This document shows positions 1 to 9,064 of a stretch of 64,000 nucleotides of DNA, in pieces. The notes beneath the pieces were generated by a model, which was not told the DNA's origin, did not search any database, and worked only from the letters and a program-made list of their open reading frames with translations. Source of the stretch: Hylemonella sp. (GTDB lineage Bacteria > Pseudomonadota > Gammaproteobacteria > Burkholderiales > Burkholderiaceae_C); contig JAUYQZ010000039.1 in NCBI GenBank assembly GCA_030695415.1, forward strand, positions 62,001-126,000, in the 5' to 3' direction. Positions within the stretch are counted from its first letter, which is position 1; every line of letters begins with the position of its first letter. The position numbers and the translations under genes were made by a program.

Positions 1-14
1 CTGGCCCTTGAAGG

Positions 15-38
15 CTTCGACAAGCTCGGCCCGAACGG
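15..38. repeat. Short dispersed TTCGACAAGCTC-type repeat
   Basis: A short stretch upstream of hpaE matches the pattern of a small repeat (TTCGACAAGCTC followed by CCCGAACGG) that I know from intergenic regions of many proteobacteria. Only one copy is visible here, so the call rests on recognition, not on a repeat found within the window. The remaining bases before the first start codon show no gene and no clear ribosome binding site. Confidence 0.4.
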
Positions 39-54
39 ATTACCCCAGCTCACC

Positions 55-1533
55 ATGAACATCGTCATCAACCATCTCATCAACGGCAAGCCAGTTGCTG
101 GCGTCGACTACTTCGAAACCGTCAACCCCGCCACGCAGGAGGTGCTGGCCGAGGTTGCCGCCGGTGGCGCCGCCGAAGTGCACGCCGCCGTGGCCGCCGC
201 CAAGGATGCGTTTCCCAAATGGGCCGGCCTGCCGGCCCCCGAGCGCGCCAAACTCATGCGCAAGCTCGGCGAGTTGATCGCCCAGCACGTGCCCGAGATT
301 TCGCGCACCGAGACCGACGACTCCGGCCAGGTCATCGCCCAGACCGGCAAACAGCTGATCCCGCGCGCAGCCGACAACTTCCATTACTTCGCCGAGATGT
401 GCACGCGCGTGGACGGCCACACCTACCCCACGCCCACGCACCTGAACTACACCCTGTTCCACCCGGTGGGCGTGTGTGCACTCATTAGTCCCTGGAACGT
501 GCCCTTCATGACGGCCACCTGGAAGGTGGCACCGGCCCTGGCCTTCGGCAACACCGCCGTGCTCAAGATGAGCGAGCTCTCGCCGCTGACCGCGGCGCGC
601 CTGGGCGAGCTGGCGCTAGAAGCCGGCATTCCCGCCGGCGTGCTCAACGTGGTGCACGGTTACGGCCAGGAAGCCGGAGAGCCGCTGTGCGCGCACCCCG
701 ACGTGCGCGCGATCTCCTTCACCGGCTCCACCGCCACCGGCAACCGCATCGTCAAGGCCGCGGGCCTGAAGAAGTTCAGCATGGAGCTCGGCGGCAAGAG
801 CCCCTTCGTGATCTTCGACGATGCCGATCTGGAACGCGCGCTCGATGCCGCGGTGTTCATGATCTTCTCCAACAACGGCGAGCGCTGCACCGCCGGCAGC
901 CGCATCCTGGTGCAGCAGAGCATCTACGCCGACTTCGCGCAGAAATTTGCCGAGCGTGCCCGACGTATCACGGTCGGCGACCCGCAGGATGAGAGCACCA
1001 TCGTCGGCCCGATGATCAGCCCCGGCCACCTCGCCAAGGTGCGCAGCTACATCGAGCTTGGCCCCAAGGAAGGCGCCACGCTGCTGTGCGGCGGGCTGGA
1101 CCGCCCGTCCTACGCCCCGGAGCTTTCGGCGCGCGTGCAAAAGGGCAACTACGTCTGGCCCACCGTCTTCGCCGACGTGGACAACCGCATGCGCATCGCG
1201 CAGGAAGAAATCTTCGGGCCCGTGGCCTGCCTGATTCCTTTCAAGGACGAGGCGGACGCGATTGCGAAAGCCAACGACATTCCCTACGGACTTTCCAGCT
1301 ACGTCTGGAGCGAGAACCTGGGCCGCGCGCACCGGGTGGCCGGCGCCATCGAGGCCGGCATGTGCTTCGTCAACAGCCAGAACGTGCGGGACCTGCGCCA
1401 GCCCTTCGGCGGCACCAAGGCCAGCGGCACGGGGCGCGAGGGCGGCACCTGGAGCTACGAGGTGTTCCTCGAACCAAAGAACGTGGCTGTCAGTATGGGA
1501 AGCCACCACATCCCTCATTGGGGCACGGCATGA
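55..1533 (+). CDS. hpaE: 5-carboxymethyl-2-hydroxymuconate semialdehyde dehydrogenase
   Basis: NAD-dependent oxidation of the ring-cleavage product of homoprotocatechuate to 5-carboxymethyl-2-hydroxymuconate, in the cytoplasm. The 492 residues cover a full aldehyde dehydrogenase: ISPWNVP early in the Rossmann domain, MELGGKSP carrying the general-base Glu, and NNGERCTAGSR with the catalytic Cys. It is the first gene of hpaE-D-F-H-I in the window, which selects this function over other ALDH classes. The ATG at 55 has no strong Shine-Dalgarno sequence, so upstream hpa genes (hpaG, hpaR) may lie just outside the window. Confidence 0.93.
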   Translation: MNIVINHLINGKPVAGVDYFETVNPATQEVLAEVAAGGAAEVHAAVAAAKDAFPKWAGLPAPERAKLMRKLGELIAQHVPEISRTETDDSGQVIAQTGKQLIPRAADNFHYFAEMCTRVDGHTYPTPTHLNYTLFHPVGVCALISPWNVPFMTATWKVAPALAFGNTAVLKMSELSPLTAARLGELALEAGIPAGVLNVVHGYGQEAGEPLCAHPDVRAISFTGSTATGNRIVKAAGLKKFSMELGGKSPFVIFDDADLERALDAAVFMIFSNNGERCTAGSRILVQQSIYADFAQKFAERARRITVGDPQDESTIVGPMISPGHLAKVRSYIELGPKEGATLLCGGLDRPSYAPELSARVQKGNYVWPTVFADVDNRMRIAQEEIFGPVACLIPFKDEADAIAKANDIPYGLSSYVWSENLGRAHRVAGAIEAGMCFVNSQNVRDLRQPFGGTKASGTGREGGTWSYEVFLEPKNVAVSMGSHHIPHWGTA

Positions 1534-1557
1534 AGCTGCGCTTTCAGGAGATCACGC

Positions 1558-2481
1558 ATGGGTAAGCTCGCGCTCGCCGCCAAGATCACCCACGTCCCCT
1601 CGATCTACCTCAGCGAGCTGCCCGGCCCGCGCCAGGGCACACGGCAGGACGCGATCGACGGCCACAAGGAGATCGGCCGGCGCTGCCGCGAACTCGGTGT
1701 GGACACCATCGTGGTGTTCGACACGCACTGGCTGGTCAACGCCAACTACCACGTGAACTGCGCACCGCACTTCAAGGGCCTGTACACCAGCAACGAGCTG
1801 CCGCACTTCATCAGCAACCTGGCCTACGAATTCCCGGGCAACCCGGCGCTGGGCCAACTGCTGGCGAAGGTCTGCAGTGAACACGGCGTCGAGACGCTGG
1901 CCCACCCGGCCACCACGCTGGCGCCCGAGTACGGCACCCTGGTGCCCATGCGCTACATGAACGCCGACCAGCACTTCAAGGTCATCTCGGTCTCGGCCCT
2001 GTGCCAGGTGCACTACCTCAACGACAGCGCGCGCCTGGGCTGGGCCATGCGCCGGGCCGTGGAAGAACACTACGACGGCACCGTGGCTTTCTTTGCCAGC
2101 GGGTCCTTGAGCCATCGCTTCGCGCAGAACGGCCTGGCGCCCGAGTACGCACACAAGATCTGGAGCCCGCTGCTGGAGCGCATGGACCGCGAGGTGCTGC
2201 GCATGTGGCAGACCGGCGAATGGCCTGCCTTCTGCGAGATGCTGCCCGAGTACGCCAGCAAGGGCCATGGCGAAGGCTTCATGCACGACACCGCCATGCT
2301 GCTCGGCGCGCTGGGCTGGTCCGAATACACGGGGCAGGCCGAGATCGTCACGCCCTATTTCGGCGCCTCCGGCACCGGCCAGCTCAACGCCGTGTTCCCG
2401 GTGCTGCCGGTGCAGGGCCACGCTATTCCCGCAGCGCAGGCGTCCAGCGCCGAGGGCTACCGCGCCTTCCCGCGTCTCTGA
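1558..2481 (+). CDS. hpaD: 3,4-dihydroxyphenylacetate 2,3-dioxygenase
   Basis: Extradiol ring cleavage of homoprotocatechuate. The 307-residue protein belongs to the LigB/class III extradiol dioxygenases and has the HpaD-like FDTHWLVNANYHVNC segment near residue 60, plus conserved His-rich stretches such as EHYDGT and SLSHRF expected around the Fe(II) site. The ATG follows an AGGAG ribosome site 24 bases after hpaE. Position between hpaE and hpaF supports the substrate. It is slightly longer than the E. coli protein; nothing else is unusual. Confidence 0.92.
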   Translation: MGKLALAAKITHVPSIYLSELPGPRQGTRQDAIDGHKEIGRRCRELGVDTIVVFDTHWLVNANYHVNCAPHFKGLYTSNELPHFISNLAYEFPGNPALGQLLAKVCSEHGVETLAHPATTLAPEYGTLVPMRYMNADQHFKVISVSALCQVHYLNDSARLGWAMRRAVEEHYDGTVAFFASGSLSHRFAQNGLAPEYAHKIWSPLLERMDREVLRMWQTGEWPAFCEMLPEYASKGHGEGFMHDTAMLLGALGWSEYTGQAEIVTPYFGASGTGQLNAVFPVLPVQGHAIPAAQASSAEGYRAFPRL

Positions 2482-2490
2482 AAGCACGCC

Positions 2491-2916
2491 ATGCCCCACC
2501 TCGTCATCCTCTACACCGGCAACCTGGAAAAGGAGACCGATATGACGGCGCTATGCCGCAGCCTGGCCGACGTCATGCTGGTGCAGCACGACGAGAACGA
2601 CAAGCCGGTCTTCCCCACCGGTGGCACGCGCGTACTGGCCTACCCGGCCGCGCACTACGCGGTGGCCGATGACGGCGCCGCCGGCCGGGCCGCCGGGGGC
2701 AGCGGCGACTACGCCTTCGTCTACCTCAACCTGCGCATGGGCCGCGGCCGCTCCCAAGCCGTTCACAAGCGTGTGGGCGACGCCTTGCTCATGGCCACCA
2801 AGGCGCATTTCCAGCCCCTGTTCCCGCAACGCCACATCGGCGTGACACTGCAGATCGACGAAGGCCCGGAGGTCTTCGACGCCAAGCACAGCAACCTGCA
2901 TCCCTTGTTCAAATGA
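2491..2916 (+). CDS. hpaF: 5-carboxymethyl-2-hydroxymuconate delta-isomerase
   Basis: Tautomerase-superfamily enzyme that isomerises 5-carboxymethyl-2-hydroxymuconate to the oxo form used by the HpaG decarboxylase. The 141-residue protein begins Met-Pro, so removal of Met leaves the N-terminal Pro typical of catalysis in this superfamily. The conserved [14 protein letters not shown] helix and [11 protein letters not shown] strand are present. It starts 9 bases after hpaD and its stop overlaps the hpaH start in an ATGA junction, indicating translational coupling. The HpaG decarboxylase itself is not in the window. Confidence 0.9.
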   Translation: MPHLVILYTGNLEKETDMTALCRSLADVMLVQHDENDKPVFPTGGTRVLAYPAAHYAVADDGAAGRAAGGSGDYAFVYLNLRMGRGRSQAVHKRVGDALLMATKAHFQPLFPQRHIGVTLQIDEGPEVFDAKHSNLHPLFK

Positions 2917-3734
2917 ACGCCTTCACCCCCGAACTCACGCAACAGCTGGCCGCCGAACTGCAGCAGGCGCAGGACACGCGCACCCAGCTGGAGCACTTCT
3001 CCAAGCGCTACCCCGGCATGAGCATCGAAGACGGCTACCGCATCAGCCGCGCCTGGGTCGCACTGCAGCGCGCCGCTGGCCGTCAGGTCATCGGCCACAA
3101 GATCGGACTGACTTCGCGCGCCATGCAGCAGTCCAGCCAGATCGACGAGCCCGACTACGGCACCCTGCTCGATTCGATGCTCTTCACCTGCACTCCGGGC
3201 CAGGTGCTGGACATTCCGGCCGTCCGCTTCATCGCGCCACGGGTGGAGGTAGAGCTGGCCTTCGTGCTGAAGGCGCCCCTGCAGGGCCCCAACGTGACGC
3301 TGGAGCAAGTCCTTGCCGCCACCGACTACGTGACCCCGGCCATCGAGATCATCGACGCGCGCATCGAACAGTTCGACCGCCACACGAAAGTGATGCGCAA
3401 GGTCTACGACACCATCAGCGACAACGCGGCCAATGCGGGCATCGTGGTCGGTGCCCAGCGCCTCAAGCCGGCCGAGGTGGACATGCCCTGGGTCGGCGCC
3501 ATCCTGCGGCAGAACGGCGTGGTGGAGGAAACCGGCCTGGCGGCCGGCGTGCAGGGCCACCCGGCCATCGGCATCGCCTGGCTGGCCAACAAGCTGGCCC
3601 CCTGGGGCGAACATCTGGAGGCCGGGCAGATCGTGCTGGCCGGCTCTTTCACGCGTCCGGTGCCGGGCAAGGCCGGTGACCTGTTCGAGGCCGACTATGG
3701 TCCTCTGGGCCAGCTGAATTTCCGTTTTGTCTGA
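2913..3734 (+). CDS. hpaH: 2-oxo-hept-4-ene-1,7-dioate hydratase
   Basis: Adds water to 2-oxo-hept-4-ene-1,7-dioate to give 4-hydroxy-2-oxoheptanedioate. The 273 residues match the MhpD/HpaH hydratase fold: [12 protein letters not shown] near residue 65, the metal-site region [19 protein letters not shown] and [12 protein letters not shown]. The start overlaps the hpaF stop by four bases. Length and neighbours fit HpaH better than the meta-cleavage hydratases MhpD or XylJ. Confidence 0.92.
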   Translation: MNAFTPELTQQLAAELQQAQDTRTQLEHFSKRYPGMSIEDGYRISRAWVALQRAAGRQVIGHKIGLTSRAMQQSSQIDEPDYGTLLDSMLFTCTPGQVLDIPAVRFIAPRVEVELAFVLKAPLQGPNVTLEQVLAATDYVTPAIEIIDARIEQFDRHTKVMRKVYDTISDNAANAGIVVGAQRLKPAEVDMPWVGAILRQNGVVEETGLAAGVQGHPAIGIAWLANKLAPWGEHLEAGQIVLAGSFTRPVPGKAGDLFEADYGPLGQLNFRFV

Positions 3735-3743
3735 GGACTCCGC

Positions 3744-4568
3744 ATGAAGACCCCCGTCAACCCCTTCAAGCAGGCCATCGCCAACAGGCAGGCCCAGATC
3801 GGCCTGTGGGTCAACCTGGCCAACCCCATCAGCACCGAGATCTGCGCCGGCGCCGGTTTCGACTGGCTGCTGCTCGATGGTGAGCATTCGCCCAACACCC
3901 TGAGCACGCTGCTGGCCCAGTTGCAGGCGGTGGCCGCCTATCCGGCCACCCACGCCATCGGCCGCGTGCCGCTGGGCCATGGCGAGGCCGGCACGGCACT
4001 GATCAAGCAGTTCCTGGACCTGGGCTTCCAGACCCTGCTGGTGCCCATGGTGGACACGGCCGAGCAGGCCGCCGCACTGGTGCAGGCCATGCGTTACCCG
4101 CAAGACGACGGCAAAGGGGGCATTCGCGGCATGGCCGGCGCGCGCGCCTCGCGTTGGGGTCGTTACCCCAACTACGCGAAAGAGGCCAACGAACAGGTCT
4201 GCCTGCTGGTGCAAGTCGAATCGAAGACCGCGCTGGACAACCTGGAGGCCATCGCCGCCACGCCGGGCGTCGACGGCGTCTTCATCGGCCCGGCCGATCT
4301 CTCGGCCTCGCTGGGCTATATCGGCCAGGCCACGCACCCCGAGGTTCAGAAGGCCATCGACGACGCGATCCGCCGCATCGTGAAGTGCGGCAAGGCTGCG
4401 GGCATCCTCATCAGCGACGAGACGCTGGCGCGCCACTACCTGGAGATCGGTGCCAGCTTTGTCGCCGTCGGCCTGGACACGCAGATCCTGGTGCGTCAGA
4501 CTTCGGCGCTCGCGGCGCTCTACAAGGGCGACGTGAAGCCCCTCGCCGCCGGCGACAAGGTCTACTGA
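3744..4568 (+). CDS. hpaI: 4-hydroxy-2-oxoheptanedioate aldolase
   Basis: Class II pyruvate aldolase that splits 4-hydroxy-2-oxoheptanedioate into pyruvate and succinate semialdehyde, the last ring-cleavage step. The 274-residue protein has the HpcH/HpaI TIM-barrel motifs: GLWVNLANP, DWLLLDGEHSPN with the acidic metal site, RVPLG, QVESKTALDNLE and GVFIGPADLSASLG. A GAGGA ribosome site lies 7 bases before the ATG. No succinate-semialdehyde dehydrogenase gene is visible nearby, so that intermediate must be handled elsewhere. Confidence 0.92.
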   Translation: MKTPVNPFKQAIANRQAQIGLWVNLANPISTEICAGAGFDWLLLDGEHSPNTLSTLLAQLQAVAAYPATHAIGRVPLGHGEAGTALIKQFLDLGFQTLLVPMVDTAEQAAALVQAMRYPQDDGKGGIRGMAGARASRWGRYPNYAKEANEQVCLLVQVESKTALDNLEAIAATPGVDGVFIGPADLSASLGYIGQATHPEVQKAIDDAIRRIVKCGKAAGILISDETLARHYLEIGASFVAVGLDTQILVRQTSALAALYKGDVKPLAAGDKVY

Positions 4569-4577
4569 AGGAAAGCC

Positions 4578-5354
4578 GTGAGCGATCACCGACGTGTCTG
4601 CCTGATCACCGGCGCCGCCACCGGCATCGGCGCTGCCTGCGCGCGCGAGTTCGCCGCCCACGGCTGGGACCTCGCACTGAGCTGGCTCGATGACACCAAC
4701 CACGTGCAGCTGCTGGATGTGGCCACCGAATGCGAGGCACACGGCAGCAGCCCCCTGCTGCAACAGCTCGACGTCAGCAGCGACGAAAGCTGCGCGGCCT
4801 TCGCCACGGCGGCACTGAAACGCTTCGGCCGCATCGACGCGCTGATCAACTGCGCTGGCACCACGCGCTTCATCGCGCACGCTGACCTCGACGCGCTCGA
4901 CCCCGAGGAATTCCACCGCACTTTTGATGTCAACACCGTGGGCCTGTACCGCATGACACGCGCCTGCGTGCCGGCGCTGCGGGCTGGCGGCCAGGGCAGC
5001 GTGGTCAACATCTCCTCCATCGGCGGCATCATCGGCCGCGGCTCCTCCATGGCCTACGCCGCCTCCAAGGGCGCGGTCAACACGCTCACGCTCTCGCTGG
5101 CGCGCGCGCTGGGGCCGCAGGTCCGCGTCAACGCCATCGCACCGGGTTTTGTCGAGGGCGGCCTGCCCAGCCGCGTGCTGGACGCCGTGCGCCACGCCGA
5201 AGTCGTGCAGGTGCAGACCGAAAGTTCGCCGCTCAAGCGGGTCTCGCAACCCGAAGAGGTGGCGGCGCTGGCCTGCTTCATCACCGAACGCGCACCGGGC
5301 ATGACAGGCGAAGTGATCGGGATGGACAATGGCCTGCACCTGAATGCGGGATGA
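4578..5354 (+). CDS. SDR-family oxidoreductase
   Basis: Classical short-chain dehydrogenase, 258 residues. GAATGIGAA forms the dinucleotide-binding loop near residue 12, NCAG follows the fourth strand, and Ser plus YAASK supply the catalytic triad, with a C-terminal GEVIGMDNG segment. The GTG start follows an AAGGAAA ribosome site. It resembles 3-oxoacyl-ACP reductase-like and sugar or polyol dehydrogenases. It is not a standard hpa enzyme; placed before an IlvD/Edd dehydratase it more likely oxidises a sugar, sugar acid or hydroxy acid. The substrate cannot be read from the sequence. Confidence 0.8.
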   Translation: MSDHRRVCLITGAATGIGAACAREFAAHGWDLALSWLDDTNHVQLLDVATECEAHGSSPLLQQLDVSSDESCAAFATAALKRFGRIDALINCAGTTRFIAHADLDALDPEEFHRTFDVNTVGLYRMTRACVPALRAGGQGSVVNISSIGGIIGRGSSMAYAASKGAVNTLTLSLARALGPQVRVNAIAPGFVEGGLPSRVLDAVRHAEVVQVQTESSPLKRVSQPEEVAALACFITERAPGMTGEVIGMDNGLHLNAG

Positions 5355-5358
5355 ATTC

Positions 5359-7095
5359 ATGACCGAACCCAAACGCAAGTTCCGCTCCGCCACGATTTAC
5401 GAGGGCACGATCCGCGCCACCACGCGCAGCTTCCTGCATGCGCTGGGCCAGGACGAAGATGACATCGCGCGCCCGCACATCGGCGTCTTCCACACCGGCG
5501 GCGAGATGAGTCCCTGCAACCTGAACCTGCGCGAGCAGGCCCAGCACGCGAAGACCGGCATCTATGCCGCGGGCGGCACGCCGCACGAGTGCCCGGTGGT
5601 CTCCGTCTCCGACGGCCTGACCATGGCGCATTCGGGCATGCGCTTCTCGCTGATCTCGCGCGAGCTGATCGCCGACAGCGTGGAGGCCTCGGTACGCGGC
5701 CACCAGTGGGACGGCATCTTCGGCATCGGCGCCTGCGACAAGAACCTGCCCGGCCTGATGATGGGCATGGTGCGCTGCAATGTGCCCAGCGTCTTCGTGC
5801 ACGGCGGCTCGGCCCTGCCGGGCCAGATGCCAGGCGTGGACGGACGTGACCTCAACGTGGTGGACACCTACGAGACCATCGGCAAGGTGCTGGCCGGCGA
5901 CGCGACGCACGAGGAACTCGACGCCATCAGCCGCGCCTGCCTGCCCACGGCCGGCGCCTGCGCCGGCCAGTTCACCGCCAACACCATGGGCATGGTCTCC
6001 GAAGCCCTGGGCCTGGCGCCCATCGGCTCCAGCATGGTGCCGGCCGTCTTCAGCGAACGCGCGCCGCTGATGCGCCGTGCCGGCAAGCAGCTCATGAAGG
6101 CCGTGATGGCCAGTGTTGAAGGTGGTGGCCCCTTGCCGCGCGACATCGTCACCCGCAAGGCCCTGGAGAACGCCTGCGCCGTGGTCTCGGCCACGGGCGG
6201 CTCCACCAACGCGGCGCTGCACATCCCGGCCATCGCGCACGAAGCTGGCATCAAATTCCACCTCGACGACGTGGCCGAGGTCTTTGCCCGTACGCCGCTG
6301 ATCGCCGACCTGCGCCCGGGCGGCAAGTACCTGGCGCGCGACGTCTATTACATCGGCGGCACGGCCGTCATCCTGCGCGAGCTGCTGCGCAGCGGCCACC
6401 TGCATGGCGACACGCTGACCTGGACCGGCCGCACGCTGGCCGAGGAAATGGCGGACGCGAACGAGCCCGACGGCCAGGTGGTGCGCCGCTTCGAAGACGC
6501 GATTTCGAAGGACGGAGGCCTGGCCGTGCTCAAGGGCAACCTCTGCCCCGACGGTGCCCTGCTCAAGACCGCGGGCCTCAAGACCCTGGCGCATCGGGGG
6601 CCGGCGCGTGTGTTTGAGTCCGAAGAGGAAGCACAGGCCGCGGTGCAGGCCCTGCGCTACCAGCCAGGCGATGTGATTGTCATCCGCAACGAAGGGCCCA
6701 GAGGCAGCCCCGGCATGCGCGAGATGCTGGGCATCACCGCCCTGCTCTACGGCCAGGGCATGGGCGACAAGGTGGCCCTGCTGACGGACGGACGTTTTTC
6801 CGGCGCCACGCGCGGCCTGTGCATTGGCTATGCCGGGCCGGAGGCGGCCGACAAAGGCCCCATTGCCGCGCTGCGTGATGGCGACATGATCGCCATCGAC
6901 GCGCGGCCACAGGCGCGCAGCATCTCGGTCGAACTGGATCCGGAAGAAATCGCGCGCCGTCTCAAGCAACTGCAGGTAAACACGGGTATCGCCCGCGGCG
7001 GCCTGCTGGAAAAATATGCGCTCACAGTACGCCCCAGCCACCAGGGCGCGGTCACCCATTCCGGGGCCGTCACCTGGTTGCGCGACGTTTCCTGA
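5359..7095 (+). CDS. IlvD/Edd-family dehydratase
   Basis: Iron-sulfur dehydratase of the dihydroxy-acid/phosphogluconate/sugar-acid dehydratase superfamily, 578 residues. The three Cys regions expected for the cluster are visible: MSPCNLNL, GACDKNLPG and TAGACAGQFTAN. NEGPRGSPGMREML and DGRFSGATRG are also conserved. The usual HEGM motif reads HSGM here. It may act on branched-chain precursors, but context (SDR, aldolases, Bug receptor) favours a sugar acid or related hydroxy acid. Start: ATG 5359, 4 bases after the SDR stop; an in-frame ATG at 5344 overlapping the SDR is the alternative. Confidence 0.82.
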   Translation: MTEPKRKFRSATIYEGTIRATTRSFLHALGQDEDDIARPHIGVFHTGGEMSPCNLNLREQAQHAKTGIYAAGGTPHECPVVSVSDGLTMAHSGMRFSLISRELIADSVEASVRGHQWDGIFGIGACDKNLPGLMMGMVRCNVPSVFVHGGSALPGQMPGVDGRDLNVVDTYETIGKVLAGDATHEELDAISRACLPTAGACAGQFTANTMGMVSEALGLAPIGSSMVPAVFSERAPLMRRAGKQLMKAVMASVEGGGPLPRDIVTRKALENACAVVSATGGSTNAALHIPAIAHEAGIKFHLDDVAEVFARTPLIADLRPGGKYLARDVYYIGGTAVILRELLRSGHLHGDTLTWTGRTLAEEMADANEPDGQVVRRFEDAISKDGGLAVLKGNLCPDGALLKTAGLKTLAHRGPARVFESEEEAQAAVQALRYQPGDVIVIRNEGPRGSPGMREMLGITALLYGQGMGDKVALLTDGRFSGATRGLCIGYAGPEAADKGPIAALRDGDMIAIDARPQARSISVELDPEEIARRLKQLQVNTGIARGGLLEKYALTVRPSHQGAVTHSGAVTWLRDVS

Positions 7096-7123
7096 ATTTT
7101 CCAAGCTCAACAAGGAGACCCCC

Positions 7124-8113
7124 ATGAGCATTTCCCGTCGTCACGTCATCCAGTCCGCCGGCGCCACCGCGCTGCTCGCCAGCCTGGGCCAGCAGGCCAT
7201 GGCCCAGGCCCAGATTGACACCCTGAAGATCGTCACCGGCTTCGCCGCGGGCGGCACCTCGGACAACACCTGTCGCCGCGTGGGCACGCGCCTGACCGGC
7301 CCCTACGCCAAGACCGTCGTTGTCGAGAACAAAACCGGCGCCGGCGGCCAGATCGCCATCCAGTACGTCAAGGGCCAGCCCGCCGACGGCACCACGCTGC
7401 TGCAGTCGCCGACCTCGATGTTCACCATCTACCCGCACATCTTCAAGAAGCTGCCCTACGACCCGGTGGCCGATGTGAGCCCGGTGTCTCTGGCCTGCGT
7501 GTTCGACTTCGGCTTCGCCGTCGGCCCCATGGTGCCGGCCAACGTGCAGAACGTGGCCGACTTCATTGCCTGGGCCAAGGCCAACCCCAGCCAGGCCAAT
7601 TTCGGCTCACCGGCCGCCGGCTCCACGCCGCACTTCGTGGGCGCCCTGCTGGGCAAGAGCGCCGGCATCGACCTCAAACACGCCGCCTACCGCGGCACGC
7701 AACCGGCCATGCTGGATCTGCTGGGCGGCCAGATTGCCGCCGTCAGCGGCCCGATCGGCGATATCACGCAGCACCTGGCCACCGGAAAGATCCGCATCCT
7801 GGCGACCTCTGGCGCCAAGCGCAACCGCTTCGCCCCTGATGTACCGACCTATGCCGAACAGGGCTTCAAGGAGCTGACGCACAGCGAATGGTTTGCCTTC
7901 TTCCTGCCCCCGAAGGCAACGCCCGAGCTGGTGGCGCGCATGAACAGCGCGCTCAAGGCGGCGCTGGCTTCCAAGGACGTGGTTGACGGCCTGGCCACCT
8001 TCGGCCTGGAAGCCATGTCGAACTCGCCCGCCGAGTTGGCCGACCTGCTCAGGCAGGACACGGCCAAGTGGGCGCCCATCGTCAAGGCCATCGGTTTCAC
8101 CGCTGACGCTTGA
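7124..8113 (+). CDS. Bug-family tripartite tricarboxylate transporter receptor (TctC-like)
   Basis: Periplasmic solute-binding protein of the Bug/TctC family, 329 residues. The N-terminus has an Arg-Arg pair and a hydrophobic stretch ending AMAQA, a secretion signal that could be Tat or Sec. Mature-domain features include VTGFAAGGTSDNTCR, VVENKTGAGGQIAIQYV and FGSPAAGSTPHFVGALL. The ATG follows AAGGAGA. No tctA/tctB membrane genes are adjacent; orphan Bug receptors are common in Burkholderiales. The ligand is unknown; neighbours suggest a carboxylate feeding this pathway. Confidence 0.87.
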   Translation: MSISRRHVIQSAGATALLASLGQQAMAQAQIDTLKIVTGFAAGGTSDNTCRRVGTRLTGPYAKTVVVENKTGAGGQIAIQYVKGQPADGTTLLQSPTSMFTIYPHIFKKLPYDPVADVSPVSLACVFDFGFAVGPMVPANVQNVADFIAWAKANPSQANFGSPAAGSTPHFVGALLGKSAGIDLKHAAYRGTQPAMLDLLGGQIAAVSGPIGDITQHLATGKIRILATSGAKRNRFAPDVPTYAEQGFKELTHSEWFAFFLPPKATPELVARMNSALKAALASKDVVDGLATFGLEAMSNSPAELADLLRQDTAKWAPIVKAIGFTADA

Positions 8114-8117
8114 GATG

Positions 8118-8222
8118 ACCCCCACGGTCGCGCACTACGTGTCGCTCCCTGCCCCCAGAGGGGGCCGCGTTTCAGCTTGGGGCGGCCCGGCGCTGAAACC
8201 CCGCTGCGCGACCGTCGGGATA
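8118..8222. repeat. GC-rich palindromic intergenic repeat, copy 1
   Basis: The gap between the Bug gene and the class II aldolase holds CTACGTGTCGCTCCCTGCCC followed by an AGAGGGGGC arm, the CCCCC/GGGGG palindrome of a dispersed repeat. A related arrangement, with the same GTGTC-CTCC lead-in and a C-run/G-run palindrome, lies at 62690-62835, and a shorter relative lies inside glcE. It may also act as an RNA hairpin between the two genes. No coding potential is seen in it. Confidence 0.55.
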
Positions 8223-8248
8223 TTTCAACGCACTGATTGGACCCCGCC

Positions 8249-9028
8249 ATGAATGCCATTCTGAAATCGGTACCTCCCATGCACATGCACCCGGAGGAAT
8301 GGCAGGCGCGCCTGCAGCTGGCGGCCTGCTACCGCATCTTCGCGATGCTGGGCTGGACCGAGATGATCTACAACCACATCACGCTGCGCCTGCCGGCCAG
8401 CGTGAGCGGTGGCGAAAAGCAGTTCCTGATCAACCCTTTCGGCCTGCACTACAGCGAGGTCACCGCCAGCAACCTGGTGAAGATCGACCTGCAGGGCAAG
8501 GTGTTAGACGGGTCACCCCATCCGGTCAATCCGGCCGGATTCACGGTGCACGGCGCCATTCACGCTGGCATTGAAGGCGCGCACTGCATCATGCACACCC
8601 ACACCACGGCTGGCGTGGCCGTGGCCTGCCAGCAAAGTGGCCTGGCCCAGAACAACTTCTATTCCGCGCAACTGCACGACATGGTGGCCTACCATGACTT
8701 CGAGGGCATCACCATCCATGCCGACGAAGCGCCGCGCCTGCTCAGGAGCATTGGCAGCAAACCGGCGGTCATCCTGCGCAACCACGGCCTGCTGACCTGG
8801 GGTGCCACGCTGCCGCAGACCTTCGCCATCCTGTGGACGCTGCAGCGCGCCTGCGAGATCCAGCTGGCCACGCTGAGCATGGGGCCGGCGATACCCGTGC
8901 CCGAGGCGATTGCCGCCAAGTGCACGCGCGACGCGCTGCAGTTCAACCCGAACCATGGGGCCGGAGAGGACGTGTTCGATGCACTGGTGCGGCAGGTAGA
9001 CCGCGCCGACGCCAGCTACAAGAGCTGA
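8249..9028 (+). CDS. Class II aldolase/adducin-domain protein
   Basis: Zinc-dependent class II aldolase fold, 259 residues. Visible motifs are YNHITLRLP, MHTHTTAGVAVACQ with the metal-binding His pair, and NHGLLTWG containing the third His. Family members are fuculose-phosphate aldolases, ribulose-phosphate epimerases or decarboxylases of 3-oxo acids. It is the last gene of the rightward hpa-linked run. ATG 8249 is chosen; an in-frame TTG at 8237 is possible. No typical phosphate-binding signature identifies the substrate. Confidence 0.8.
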   Translation: MNAILKSVPPMHMHPEEWQARLQLAACYRIFAMLGWTEMIYNHITLRLPASVSGGEKQFLINPFGLHYSEVTASNLVKIDLQGKVLDGSPHPVNPAGFTVHGAIHAGIEGAHCIMHTHTTAGVAVACQQSGLAQNNFYSAQLHDMVAYHDFEGITIHADEAPRLLRSIGSKPAVILRNHGLLTWGATLPQTFAILWTLQRACEIQLATLSMGPAIPVPEAIAAKCTRDALQFNPNHGAGEDVFDALVRQVDRADASYKS

Positions 9029-9035
9029 GACTGGT

Positions 9036-9057
9036 TCACACCTGAGACGCGGTGTGA
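9036..9057. terminator. Candidate hairpin between convergent genes
   Basis: TCACACC (9036-9042) pairs with GGTGTGA (9051-9057) over an 8-base loop, between the stops of the class II aldolase and the converging chemoreceptor gene. It lacks a strong U-run, so termination is inferred mostly from position. Confidence 0.4.
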
Positions 9058-9064
9058 GCAGGCC

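Noticed and set aside
2763..5393. 876-codon open frame on the minus strand
   Set aside because: It lies opposite hpaF, hpaH, hpaI and the SDR gene, all with clear motifs; the antisense translation is His/Gly/Ala-rich low complexity typical of GC-rich shadow frames.
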